In this document: positions 8,827 to 17,355 of the stretch, in pieces
Position numbering within the stretch: the stretch's first letter is position 1
Layout of the letters: each line of letters begins with the position of its first letter
Origin: Nocardioides dokdonensis FR1436
GTDB lineage: Bacteria > Actinomycetota > Actinomycetes > Propionibacteriales > Nocardioidaceae
Reading direction: 5' to 3'
Length of the DNA stretch: 64,000 bases
NCBI RefSeq assembly: GCF_001653335.1
Contig: NZ_CP015079.1
Location: 4,092,001-4,156,000 of the forward strand
The notes under the pieces: model-generated
The model's database searches: none
Seen by the model: only the letters and a program-made list of their open reading frames with translations
Told to the model about the DNA's origin: nothing
Position numbers and translations under genes: made by a program

Positions 8827-9789
8827 TCAGAACAGGGCCGAGGCGAGGTTCTGGCGACCGCGCAGCACCCGCTCGTCGTCGTTGCCGACGGCGGCGAAGA
8901 GCCCGAGCAGGTGCTCGCGTGCCGCGGTGCGGTCGTCGCCGCTGGTGCGCCGCACGAGGTCGACCAGCCGGTTGAAGGCGTCGTCGACGTGCCCTCCGGC
9001 GAGGTCGAGGTCCGCGCAGAGCGTCTGGGCAGCGACGTCGTCGGGGTTCGCGGCGGCCGCGGCCCGCGCGGCGTGCAGGTCGACGCCCTGGGTGCGCTGC
9101 ATGACCTTGGCGATCGCGAGGCCGGCGGTGGCCTCGACGTCGGCCGGGTTGGCGTCCACGAGCTTCTGGTACTCCGCGACCGCGCGGTCGATGTCGCCCT
9201 CACCGAGCGCGTCCTGGGCGGCGGCGTAGCGCGGGTCGACCTGCTCCTCCGCGGCGCCCTCGCCGCCGGCCTCGCCCTGGCGGGGCTGGTGCCGGCCGGT
9301 CATGCCCTGGGTGGTGAGCTGCTGGACCACCTGGGTGAGCGCACCCCGCAGCTCCTCGAGCGGCACGACGTCCTGCAGCAGCGGCGCCGGGCGGCCCTCG
9401 AGCACCGCGACCACGTAGGGCAGCGTCTGGACCTGTACGGCCTGCGCGATCTGCGGGGCCGCGTCGACGTCGACGAGACCGACGAGGAACCGGCCCTCGA
9501 ACTCGTCGGCGAGCGCGGCGAGGTCGTCGGCCATCTGCCCGCTCTCGGGCATCTGGGTGCGCGAGTAGAACGCCAGCAGCACGGGGGCGGTCATCGACGC
9601 CTCGATGGTGCTCTGGAAGTTCTGCTCGTCGACCTGCAGGACGTAGGCGCCGGTACCGGCCCCGGGGGCCCCAGCAGTGGGCCCAGCGGCGGGCCCTGAA
9701 GCGGGGCCGGCGCCCGGTGCGGGCTGGGCGGGGCGCTTGAGCGCGGAGAGGTCGATGGCGCCTGGACGGGAGAACGGCTGCTGCGTCAT
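8827..9789 (-). CDS. CnoX/YbbN-like thioredoxin-TPR protein lacking the redox CXXC
   Basis: 320 residues. An N-terminal Pro/Ala/Gly-rich linker (to about residue 45) is followed by a thioredoxin fold (VDEQNFQSTIEASMTAPVLLAFYSRTQMPES). The usual C-x-x-C is replaced by R-T-Q-M, so no disulfide chemistry is expected. The cis-proline strand QVQTLPYVVAVLEGRP is kept. The C-terminal half (about 185-320) contains TPR-like helices (ALGEGDIDRAVAEYQKLVDANP; ATAGLAIAKVMQRT) as in YbbN/CnoX, a holdase that passes clients to GroEL. The start is ATG 9789, supported by a -10 box 7 bases upstream. It is co-transcribed with the EI24 gene and divergent from the BTAD regulator. Confidence 0.85.
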   Translation of the reverse strand: MTQQPFSRPGAIDLSALKRPAQPAPGAGPASGPAAGPTAGAPGAGTGAYVLQVDEQNFQSTIEASMTAPVLLAFYSRTQMPESGQMADDLAALADEFEGRFLVGLVDVDAAPQIAQAVQVQTLPYVVAVLEGRPAPLLQDVVPLEELRGALTQVVQQLTTQGMTGRHQPRQGEAGGEGAAEEQVDPRYAAAQDALGEGDIDRAVAEYQKLVDANPADVEATAGLAIAKVMQRTQGVDLHAARAAAAANPDDVAAQTLCADLDLAGGHVDDAFNRLVDLVRRTSGDDRTAAREHLLGLFAAVGNDDERVLRGRQNLASALF

Positions 9790-9796
9790 GTCACCA

Positions 9797-9802
9797 ATGC
9801 TA
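9797..9802 (-). promoter_or_regulatory. -10 hexamer of a leaderless promoter (cnoX-like gene)
   Basis: On the minus strand TAGCAT is followed by 7 bases and the ATG at 9789. No Shine-Dalgarno sequence fits in the gap. Confidence 0.5.
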
Positions 9803-9879
9803 GGGATCCTGGTCCACCCCTCGGGGACCGGTCCGCCACGGGGTCGACGTCACCGCCTCCGAGGCGCACAGTCGAGGAC

Positions 9880-12800
9880 ATGCTGCACGTGAAGGTGCTG
9901 GGTGAACGCAGCGCCCTCGACGACGTCACCGGAGAGGTGCGCACCCGCTCGACGCGCACCATCGCGCTCATCGCCTACCTCGCCCTGCACCCGGGCACCC
10001 CCCAGCCACGCACCCGGATCGCCGAGACGTTCTGGCCCGACTCCGAGCAGCAGCAGGCCCTGACGAACCTGCGGCGCGAGCTGCTGGAGCTGCGTCGGCT
10101 GCTCGACGGGGACGGTTCCCTCGTCGTGACCGGCACCGACCTGACCTGGACCGGCACCGGCGCGTGCCGCGTCGACCTCAGCGAGCACCTGGCCGCTCGT
10201 GAGCGCGCGGGCGGCTCGACCTCGAGCAACGCCGACGCCCTGCTCGTCCACGGCGAGCAGGCGCTGGCCGACTACGGCGGGGACCTGCTGCCCGGCCTCT
10301 ACGACGACTGGGTCCTGGAGCAGCGTGCGGCCCTCGTCGACGGGGCGCGCGAGCTGTGCGCCCAGGTGGCCGCTGCCGCTGCGGCGGCCCAGCGCTGGGA
10401 CCTCGCGGTCCGGGTCGCGCGACGGCGCATCGCCCTGGACCCGCTGGACGAGACCGCCTACCGCGAGCTGATGCGCCTGCAGGCCGCCCACGGGGACCGG
10501 GCCGGCGCCCTGAGCACCTACCACCGGTGCGCGGCCGTGCTCGAGGAGCAGCTGGGCGTGCCCCCGGACCCGGAGAGCCAGCGGCTGCGCGACGACCTGG
10601 TCGCGCCGGCCGACGACGACGACGCCCCCCGACCCGACCGTCCCCTCCGGCCGCCGCGGGTCACCGCCGGGCCGCCGCGCAGCGGCCTGGTGGCGCGCGG
10701 GCGCGAGCTGGAGTGGCTCGAGCGGGTCTACGCCGACGTCGAGCGGGGCGCGCTGCGCACGGTGCTGGTCACCGGCGAGCCCGGCGTCGGGAAGTCCCGT
10801 CTGGTCCGCGAGCTGCTGCACCGCGTGACGGCTCGCGGTGCGCGGGTCGCCACGGCGCACTGCTACGGCACCGCCGACCGGCTGCCGCTGGGGCCCGTCG
10901 CGGAGTGGCTGGGCGAGCCGGCGCTGAGCAGCTGGTCGGAGACCCTCCCACCGCGCTGGCGCACCGAGGTCGAGCGGCTGCTTCCCCGCGACGACGCCCA
11001 GCTGCGCTCCGCCGACACCCGGGGCGTCGTCGACGTCTGGCAGCGCCACCACTTCTTCCACGGCCTGTGCGAGGCCCTGCGCCCGCCCGGCCGGCCCGTG
11101 GTGCTGGTCCTGGAGAACCTGCAGTGGTGCGACCAGGAGACCCTCGAGCTGCTGACCTTCCTGCGCAGCCTCCAGCCCCGGCGCCCGGTGCTGGTGCTGC
11201 TGACCGCCCGCTCCCACGAGCTGACCGCCAGCCCCGCCCACACCGCGTGGGTACGCCGCGCCCGGGCGGTGGCCCCGGTGCGCGAGCTGGCCGTGCGTCC
11301 CCTCGGGCCGGACGGCAGCGCCGAGCTGCTGCACCGGCTCTCGCCGCGGATCGGGGCCGAGCAGGCCGCGCTGCTGCACGCCGCCTCCGGCGGATTCCCG
11401 CTGCACCTGGTCGAGGCGGTGCGCCGCGACCCCGACGGGGAGCGGCTCACCGCCGGGTCCCCGGACCTGATGGCGGTGCTGCGGGGCCGCTTCGAGGCGC
11501 TCGGTCCCGAGTGCCGCGCTGTCGTGGAGCTCGCCTCGGCCGTCGGGCGCGAGTTCCGCCTGGACCTGCTGTGCGCCGCCTCCGACCTGCCGCCGCAGGC
11601 CGTCGTCGGGGCCGTCGACGAGCTGTGGCGCCTGCGCATCCTGGCGGTCCAGCGCGACCGCTACGACTTCTCCCACGACCTGCTGCGCCGAGCGGCGTAC
11701 GAGCAGCTCACGCCGCCGGCGCGGTGGCTGCTGCACCAGCGGCTGGCCACCGCCCTGGAGCAGCTGCACGCCCACGACCTGGACCCGGTGGCGGGACGCC
11801 TGGCCGACCAGTACGCCCGCGCCGGGTCGCCGGACCGGGCCTGCGACCTCTTCCACCGTGCGGCAGTGCTGGCCGACGACGTCTTCGCCTACTCCGACGC
11901 GGTCGAGCTGTTCGGCCGGTCGTTGGGCCTCCTGGCCGACCTGCCGCCGGGCGCGGGCCGCGACGCGCGCGAGATCCGCTCGCTCACCGGCCTGGCCCGC
12001 GCGCTCAACGCCTCGCGCGGCTACTCGGACCCCGACCTCGCCGACGCCCTGAGCCGCGTCGTCGCGCTCGCGGAGCAGGCCGCGATGGTCCCGACCACGG
12101 TCGATGCGCTCGTGGGCCTGTGGGCCGCCCGGTTCGTGCAGGGCGACATCCTCCGCGCCCACGAGATCGCCGTGAAGGCGCTGGCCCTGAGCGAGTCCGT
12201 GACCGACCCGGGAGCCGCACCCGACCTGTTGCGGGCGCAGGCGCACTTCGCCGGTGGGGGCTCCACGCTGTCGCTCGGCCGGCCCGCGGACTCGTTGGCC
12301 CACTTCGCCCGGGCCACGGCCCTGGGCGCCGACGACGCGTCCCTGAGCATCGGCAGCCACCCGGCCGTGCACGCCCTGGCCTGGTCGGCGCACGCGCACT
12401 GGTTGCTGGGCAGCCCGGACACCGCCCGCGAGTGCGCGGCGGAGGCCATCGCCCGGGCCCGCGCCCTGGCCCACCCGTACACGCTGACCATCACCCTCGG
12501 GTACGCCGCGCTGACCCACCAGCTGCTGGACCACCGGGCGGACCTGCAGGCCTGCGCCGACGAGCTCGAGGTGGTGAGCAGACGCCACGGGTTCGCCTAC
12601 TACGCCGACTGGGGCGAGGTCCTGGCCGGGTGGAGCGCCGACGACGCCTCGAGCGCCCGACGCATGCAGGACGCGATCAGCCGGCTGCGCCACGTGGGGG
12701 CGTTCGCGCGGATGCCGTACTGGCTCTCCCTGCTGGCCGACCGCACGCCCGACCCCGACCGGGCCCTCGCGCTCCTCGACGCCGCCACGGTCAGCGCCCG

Positions 12801-12993
12801 CAGCCGCCACGACGTGTGGTGGCTGCCCGACGTGCTGCGTCGTCGGGCGGCGCTGCTGACGACCGCGTCCGCCGTTCCCCTGCTCGAGCAGGCCCGGGAC
12901 CTGGCGCTCCAGCACGGCAGCGTCGCACTGCAGCGCCGCTGCGAACGGGACCTGGCCTCCCGGCGAACGCTCGCCGAACGGCACCGCTCCTAG
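9880..12993 (+). CDS. SARP-family regulator: BTAD, AAA/STAND ATPase and TPR-like tail
   Basis: 1037 residues from ATG 9880. An N-terminal winged-helix-like region (LGERSALDDVTG...TRSTRTIALIAYLALHPG...RIAETFWPD...LTNLRREL) precedes a bacterial transcriptional activation domain (about residues 100-245; ALDPLDETAYRELMRLQAAHGDRAGALSTY). The ATPase follows, with Walker A GEPGVGKS at 299-306 and a Walker-B-like VVLVLENLQWCD at about 407-418. The C-terminal half (from about 600) is helical with TPR-like spacing. Large SARPs of this design activate secondary-metabolite or stress genes. The oxidoreductase 53 bases downstream on the same strand is its most likely target or operon partner. The signal that triggers the ATPase is unknown. 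Confidence 0.88.
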   Translation: MLHVKVLGERSALDDVTGEVRTRSTRTIALIAYLALHPGTPQPRTRIAETFWPDSEQQQALTNLRRELLELRRLLDGDGSLVVTGTDLTWTGTGACRVDLSEHLAARERAGGSTSSNADALLVHGEQALADYGGDLLPGLYDDWVLEQRAALVDGARELCAQVAAAAAAAQRWDLAVRVARRRIALDPLDETAYRELMRLQAAHGDRAGALSTYHRCAAVLEEQLGVPPDPESQRLRDDLVAPADDDDAPRPDRPLRPPRVTAGPPRSGLVARGRELEWLERVYADVERGALRTVLVTGEPGVGKSRLVRELLHRVTARGARVATAHCYGTADRLPLGPVAEWLGEPALSSWSETLPPRWRTEVERLLPRDDAQLRSADTRGVVDVWQRHHFFHGLCEALRPPGRPVVLVLENLQWCDQETLELLTFLRSLQPRRPVLVLLTARSHELTASPAHTAWVRRARAVAPVRELAVRPLGPDGSAELLHRLSPRIGAEQAALLHAASGGFPLHLVEAVRRDPDGERLTAGSPDLMAVLRGRFEALGPECRAVVELASAVGREFRLDLLCAASDLPPQAVVGAVDELWRLRILAVQRDRYDFSHDLLRRAAYEQLTPPARWLLHQRLATALEQLHAHDLDPVAGRLADQYARAGSPDRACDLFHRAAVLADDVFAYSDAVELFGRSLGLLADLPPGAGRDAREIRSLTGLARALNASRGYSDPDLADALSRVVALAEQAAMVPTTVDALVGLWAARFVQGDILRAHEIAVKALALSESVTDPGAAPDLLRAQAHFAGGGSTLSLGRPADSLAHFARATALGADDASLSIGSHPAVHALAWSAHAHWLLGSPDTARECAAEAIARARALAHPYTLTITLGYAALTHQLLDHRADLQACADELEVVSRRHGFAYYADWGEVLAGWSADDASSARRMQDAISRLRHVGAFARMPYWLSLLADRTPDPDRALALLDAATVSARSRHDVWWLPDVLRRRAALLTTASAVPLLEQARDLALQHGSVALQRRCERDLASRRTLAERHRS

Positions 12994-13046
12994 CGTCGCT
13001 CGGGACGGGGTCCCCACCCCGCACCCACCCGGACCAGGAGCACACC

Positions 13047-14447
13047 ATGACCATGACCGCACCCGCCACGGCCGCCCCGTGGGACGACCTGACCCCGCAG
13101 CTGCACGGGCCCCTCGTGCTGCCCACCGACACCGACTACGACGAGGTCCGGGCGGTGTACAACGGCATGATCGACCGCCACCCGGCGGCGATCGTGCGGT
13201 GCCGCGACGCCGTCGACGTCGTCGCCGCGCTCGGCTTCGCTCGCGAGCACGGCCTCGACGTCGCCATCCGCGGCGGCGGCCACAACGCGGGCGGGCTCGG
13301 GATGTGGGACGACGCGCTCGTGGTCGACCTGTCCCTGATGCGCGCGGTGCGGGTGGACCCCACCTCGTCCACCGTGCGCGTGGACGGCGGCTGCACCTGG
13401 CAGGACGTCGACCACGCCACCGTCGGGTTCGGGCTCGCCACCCCGGCCGGCTTCCTCAGCTCCACGGGCGTCGGCGGGCTGACGCTCGGCGGCGGGGTCG
13501 GCTACCTCAGCCGCCGCTACGGGCTCACCGTCGACAACCTGCTCTCCGCCGACGTGGTCCTGGCCGACGGCACCCTGGTCACCGCCGACGCCACCCACCA
13601 CCCCGACCTGTTCTGGGCGCTGCGCGGCGGCGGTGGCAACTTCGGGGTCGTGACCTCCTTCGAGTTCCGGTGCCATCCCATCGGCGAGGGCGGTCAGGTC
13701 ATCGGTGGCCCGGTGCTCTACGACATCGGGGACACCGCGGACGTGCTGCGGTGGTACCGCGAACTGCTGCCCTCGCTGCCCGAGGAGCTCAGCGGCTGGT
13801 TCGGCGTGATGACCATCCCGCCGGCACCCCCGTTCCCCGAGGAGCTGTGGGGGCGCAAGGCCTGCGGCATCGTCTGGTGCTACACCGGACCCCACGACCG
13901 CGCCGACGAGGTGCTCGACCCGGTGCGCAGCTTCGGGTCACCGCTCGTCGTCGGGATGCACGAGATGCCCTTCAACGTGCTGCAGTCGGCCTTCAACGCG
14001 CTCTACCCCGCAGGTCTGCAGTGGTACTGGCGCGCCGACATGTACGAGACGATCAGCGATGAGGCGATCGACGTGCACAGCCGCTTCGGGGAGTCGCTGC
14101 CCACCGGGCACTCGACGATGCACCTCTACCCGATCGACGGGGCCGCCGCCCGGGTCTCCCAGGACGCCACGGCCTTCTCCTACCGCGGCGGCGGCTGGGC
14201 CGGGGTGATGGTGGGGGTCAGTCCCGACCCCGTCGACAACGCTGCGATGACCGAGTGGGCCAAGAGCTACTGGTCCGAGCTGCACCCGACCTCGGCCGGC
14301 GGCGCCTACGTCAACTTCATGATGGACGAGGGCGAGGACCGGGTGCGGGCGGCCTACCGGGGCAACTACGCCCGGCTGACGCAGGTGAAGGCGGCCTACG
14401 ACCCGACCAACTTCTTCCACGTCAACCAGAACATCAGGCCCGCCTGA
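13047..14447 (+). CDS. FAD-binding oxidoreductase with BBE domain
   Basis: 466 residues from ATG 13047, preceded by AGGAG at 13036-13040. The PCMH-type FAD domain carries RGGGHNAGG with His79, the residue that binds FAD covalently in this family. The second attachment cysteine usually seen in GTCP-x-VGVGG is absent; the equivalent stretch reads TPAGFLSSTGVGG, so a single histidyl-flavin link is likely. The C-terminal BBE motif NYARLTQVKAAYDPTNFFHVNQNI is complete. Relatives oxidise sugars, alkaloids or secondary-metabolite intermediates; the substrate here is unknown. It follows a BTAD-type regulator with a 53-base gap and its own ribosome binding site. Confidence 0.9.
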   Translation: MTMTAPATAAPWDDLTPQLHGPLVLPTDTDYDEVRAVYNGMIDRHPAAIVRCRDAVDVVAALGFAREHGLDVAIRGGGHNAGGLGMWDDALVVDLSLMRAVRVDPTSSTVRVDGGCTWQDVDHATVGFGLATPAGFLSSTGVGGLTLGGGVGYLSRRYGLTVDNLLSADVVLADGTLVTADATHHPDLFWALRGGGGNFGVVTSFEFRCHPIGEGGQVIGGPVLYDIGDTADVLRWYRELLPSLPEELSGWFGVMTIPPAPPFPEELWGRKACGIVWCYTGPHDRADEVLDPVRSFGSPLVVGMHEMPFNVLQSAFNALYPAGLQWYWRADMYETISDEAIDVHSRFGESLPTGHSTMHLYPIDGAAARVSQDATAFSYRGGGWAGVMVGVSPDPVDNAAMTEWAKSYWSELHPTSAGGAYVNFMMDEGEDRVRAAYRGNYARLTQVKAAYDPTNFFHVNQNIRPA

Positions 14448-14483
14448 GCAGGTGGGCGCGCCCCGAGCGCCCCGAGCGCCGGT

Positions 14484-15443
14484 TCAGTCCTGGCGCAGCA
14501 GCGTGTCGGCGGCGGCGTAGGGGTCGAGACGACCCAGCGCCACGTCGACCGCCAGGTCGTCGAGCTCGTGCCGCCCGCCCACGTCGTCCCAGCGGCGACG
14601 CAGGGCGGTGACGGCGATCGCCTCGACCTCCACCCGGGCCCGTCGTGTACGCCGACGCCCCAGCTCGCCGGTGCGCTGCGACCACTCGCGGTGCCGACCC
14701 AGCTCGGCGACGACCTCGTCGATGCCCTGGCCGGCCGAGGCCACGGTCTTGACGATCCCCGGGCGCCAGGCGTCCTCGGGCCGGTCGCCGAGGGCCAGCA
14801 TCGAGCGCAGGTCCCGGCGGACCCGGTCGGCGCCCTCGCGGTCGGCCTTGTTGACGACGAACACGTCGCCGATCTCGAGGATCCCCGCCTTGGCGGCCTG
14901 GATGCCGTCGCCCATCCCGGGGGCGAGCAGCACCACGGTCGTGTCGGCGGCCGCCGCGACCTCGATCTCGCTCTGCCCGACGCCGACGGTCTCGACCAGC
15001 ACGACGTCGTACCCGGCCGCGTCGAGCACCCGCACGGCCTGCGGGGTGCTCCACGCGAGGCCGCCGAGGTGGCCGCGCGAGGCCATGGAGCGGATGTAGA
15101 CCCCCGGGTCGGAGGCGTGGTCCTGCATCCGGATGCGGTCGCCGAGCAGGGCGCCCCCGGAGAACGGGGAGGACGGGTCGACCGCGAGCACCCCGACGCT
15201 CTTGCCGGCCGCACGCAACGCACCCACCAGGGCGTTGGTCGAGGTCGACTTGCCCACGCCCGGCGAGCCGGTGATGCCCACCACCTGGGCGTGTCCGGTG
15301 TGGGGCGCCAGGGCGGCCATCACCTCACGCAGCAGCGGCGACTCGTCCTCGACCAGCGAGATCAGCCGGGCGACCGCCCGGACCTCGCCGGCGCGGGCGC
15401 GCTCGACGAGGTCCGGGACAGCGTGGTCAGCTCTTCGGGACAC
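14484..15443 (-). CDS. meaB: MeaB-type GTPase, chaperone of acyl-CoA mutases
   Basis: 319 residues from GTG 15443. MeaB/ArgK G-proteins load adenosylcobalamin onto methylmalonyl-CoA-type mutases and protect them. Visible motifs are Walker [13 protein letters not shown] (Lys65), [35 protein letters not shown] (G3) and [12 protein letters not shown] (G4, NKxD), with length normal for the family. The start lies inside the end of the thiolase gene (17-base overlap), so translation is coupled. The likely client in this window is the MeaA mutase at 45.3-47.3 kb, or a methylmalonyl-CoA mutase elsewhere. It converges with the flavin oxidoreductase, leaving only 36 bases between stops. Confidence 0.93.
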   Translation of the reverse strand: MSRRADHAVPDLVERARAGEVRAVARLISLVEDESPLLREVMAALAPHTGHAQVVGITGSPGVGKSTSTNALVGALRAAGKSVGVLAVDPSSPFSGGALLGDRIRMQDHASDPGVYIRSMASRGHLGGLAWSTPQAVRVLDAAGYDVVLVETVGVGQSEIEVAAAADTTVVLLAPGMGDGIQAAKAGILEIGDVFVVNKADREGADRVRRDLRSMLALGDRPEDAWRPGIVKTVASAGQGIDEVVAELGRHREWSQRTGELGRRRTRRARVEVEAIAVTALRRRWDDVGGRHELDDLAVDVALGRLDPYAAADTLLRQD

Positions 15444-16617
15444 GGACGATCAGGGCGTCGCCCTGGCCGCCGCCACCGCAGAGCGCAGCGGCACCGACGC
15501 CGCCACCGCGGCGCTGGAGCTCCAGTGCCAGGTGCAGCACGACGCGCGCGCCCGACATGCCGACCGGGTGGCCCAGCGCGATCGCGCCGCCGTTGACGTT
15601 GACCTTGTCCTCGTCGAGGCCGAGGCTGCGGGCGGACTCGATGCCCACGGCCGCGAAGGCCTCGTTGAACTCGACCAGGTCGAGGTCGGCGGGCTCGATG
15701 CCCTCCTTGGCACACGCCTTGGCGGTGGCGTTGGCCGGCTGCATCTGCAGCGTCGAGTCGGGGCCGGCGACCATGCCGTGCGCGCCGATCTCGGCGAGCC
15801 AGGTCAGACCCAGCTCCTCGGCCTTGGCCTTGCTCATCACGACCACGGCGCAGGCGCCGTCGGAGATCTGCGAGGAGGACCCGGCGGTGATGGTGCCGTC
15901 CTTCGAGAAGGCAGGACGCAGCCTGCCCAGCGACTCGGTGGTCGTGTCGCCACGCACGCCCTCGTCCTGGGCGACGACGACGGGGTCGCCCTTGCGCTGC
16001 GGGATCTCGACCGGCACGACCTCGTCGTCGAAGACGCCGTTCTTCCACGCCTCGGCGGCGAGCTGGTGCGAGCGGGCGGAGAACGCGTCCTGCTCCTCGC
16101 GCGTCAGGCTGGTGCCCTTCGCGTTGCACTGCTCGGTCAGCACACCCATGGCCTCCTGGGTGGCCTGGTCGAAGAGTGCGTCGTAGGCCATCGAGTCGAC
16201 CAGCGTGGTGTCCCCGTACTTGAAGCCCTCACGGGACTTCGGCAGCACGTGCGGGGCGTTGGTCATCGACTCCATGCCGCCAGCCACGATGACGTCGGCC
16301 TCGCCGGCGCGGATCATCTGGTCGGCGGTCGCGATGGCGTTGAGCCCGGACAGGCAGACCTTGTTGATCGTGATGGAGGGGACGCTCGCGGGCAGGCCGC
16401 CGAGCAGACCGGCGGTGCGGGCGGGGTTCTGGCCGGCACCGGCCAGGATCACCTGACCCATGATCAGGTAGTCGACCTGGTCGCCGGTGACGCCGGCCTT
16501 GGCCAGCGCGCCCTTGATGGCCACCCCGCCGAGGTCGGCCGCGGTCTGGGACTTCAGCCCGCCGAGAAGGCGGCCGATCGGGGTGCGGGCACCCGCGACG
16601 ATGACGGTTCCGGACAT
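15427..16617 (-). CDS. Acetyl-CoA C-acetyltransferase (thiolase)
   Basis: 396 residues from ATG 16617, preceded on the minus strand by GGAGGAA. The thiolase signatures are all present: the acyl-accepting cysteine in INKVCLSG (Cys88), [13 protein letters not shown], the histidine in [11 protein letters not shown] and the second cysteine in [12 protein letters not shown]. The enzyme condenses two acetyl-CoA to acetoacetyl-CoA or runs the reverse. Placed with meaB, an acyl-CoA epimerase and crotonyl-CoA carboxylase/reductase, it probably performs the entry step of the ethylmalonyl-CoA pathway, although a beta-oxidation role is equally compatible with sequence alone. It is divergent from the epimerase gene across a 180-base spacer. 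Confidence 0.93.
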   Translation of the reverse strand: MSGTVIVAGARTPIGRLLGGLKSQTAADLGGVAIKGALAKAGVTGDQVDYLIMGQVILAGAGQNPARTAGLLGGLPASVPSITINKVCLSGLNAIATADQMIRAGEADVIVAGGMESMTNAPHVLPKSREGFKYGDTTLVDSMAYDALFDQATQEAMGVLTEQCNAKGTSLTREEQDAFSARSHQLAAEAWKNGVFDDEVVPVEIPQRKGDPVVVAQDEGVRGDTTTESLGRLRPAFSKDGTITAGSSSQISDGACAVVVMSKAKAEELGLTWLAEIGAHGMVAGPDSTLQMQPANATAKACAKEGIEPADLDLVEFNEAFAAVGIESARSLGLDEDKVNVNGGAIALGHPVGMSGARVVLHLALELQRRGGGVGAAALCGGGGQGDALIVRVPKS

Positions 16618-16797
16618 GATTCCTCCAAGGACGACGACGGCTGGCGGGTCGGCGGGACGCGGACCACGGCCTCCAGCCGACGATACCGAGGAGTCACTTC
16701 GGTGGGTACCGGCCAGTGGGACACAGTGGTGAGGGACACGTCACAACCGGGCCGGGACCGTTGTCGCGGGACCACCCGACGTACGACCATGCTCGCC

Positions 16798-17259
16798 ATG
16801 ACCTCTTCTGCTGCCCCCGGACCCCTGGGTGTGCCCGGCCATCTGTTCACCGCCATCGACCACGTCGGCATGGCCGTGCCCGACCTCGACGTCGCGATCG
16901 CGTTCTACCGCGACACCTTCGGGATGACGCTGGCCCACGAGGAGGTCAACGAGGAGCAGGGCGTCCGCGAGGCGATGATGGCCGTGGGCGACTCGACCTC
17001 CTGCGTGCAGCTGCTGGCTCCGCTGTCCCCCGAGTCGACGATCGCGAAGTTCATCGACCGCAACGGCCCCGGCTGCCAGCAGATCGCCTACCGGGTCACC
17101 GACGTGGACGCCGTCAGCGCCACCCTGCGCGAGCGCGGCCTGCGGATGCTCTACGACGAGCCGCGCCGCGGCACCTCCGACAGCCGCATCAACTTCGTGC
17201 ACCCCAAGGACGCCGGTGGGGTGCTCGTCGAGATCGTGGAGCCGGCTGCCCACCACTGA
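16798..17259 (+). CDS. mce: Methylmalonyl-CoA (ethylmalonyl-CoA) epimerase
   Basis: 153 residues from ATG 16798; an in-frame ATG at 16789 would add three residues. It has two vicinal-oxygen-chelate repeats: FTAIDHVGMAVPDLDVAIAFYRDTFGM at the start, and CQQIAYRVTDVDAVSATLRERG with the terminal GGVLVEIVEP strand. The metal-binding His of IDHVG, the second His of FVHPKDAGG and the terminal Glu are in the usual places. It epimerises (2S)/(2R)-methylmalonyl-CoA and often also ethylmalonyl-CoA. The neighbour ccr starts 97 bases downstream on the same strand, which fits ethylmalonyl-CoA pathway use. Confidence 0.92.
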   Translation: MTSSAAPGPLGVPGHLFTAIDHVGMAVPDLDVAIAFYRDTFGMTLAHEEVNEEQGVREAMMAVGDSTSCVQLLAPLSPESTIAKFIDRNGPGCQQIAYRVTDVDAVSATLRERGLRMLYDEPRRGTSDSRINFVHPKDAGGVLVEIVEPAAHH

Positions 17260-17289
17260 GCCGTGGGTCACACCGGGTCGACCCCGTGG

Positions 17290-17303
17290 TTACCCAACAG
17301 TAA
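17290..17303. promoter_or_regulatory. Possible operator upstream of ccr
   Basis: TTAC-CCAACA-GTAA is a perfect 4+4 inverted repeat 53 bases before the ccr start, within GGTTACCCAACAGTAATG. The core GGTTACC recurs in the meaA promoter region (around 47334-47340). This suggests, but does not prove, a shared regulator. Confidence 0.3.
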
Positions 17304-17355
17304 TGTTCGCGACCAGCACCACCCCCGAGCCAACCCCGACCCACCAGGAGCCGCA

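Noticed and set aside
10356..13046. Long upstream extension of the flavin oxidoreductase frame
   Set aside because: The extension overlaps the SARP gene, is Arg/Pro/Ala-rich, and a ribosome binding site marks the start at 13047.
9850..13062. 1070-codon open frame on the minus strand opposite the SARP gene
   Set aside because: Long only because of high GC; composition is repetitive Gln/Val/Gly/Arg and the plus strand carries clear BTAD and P-loop motifs.
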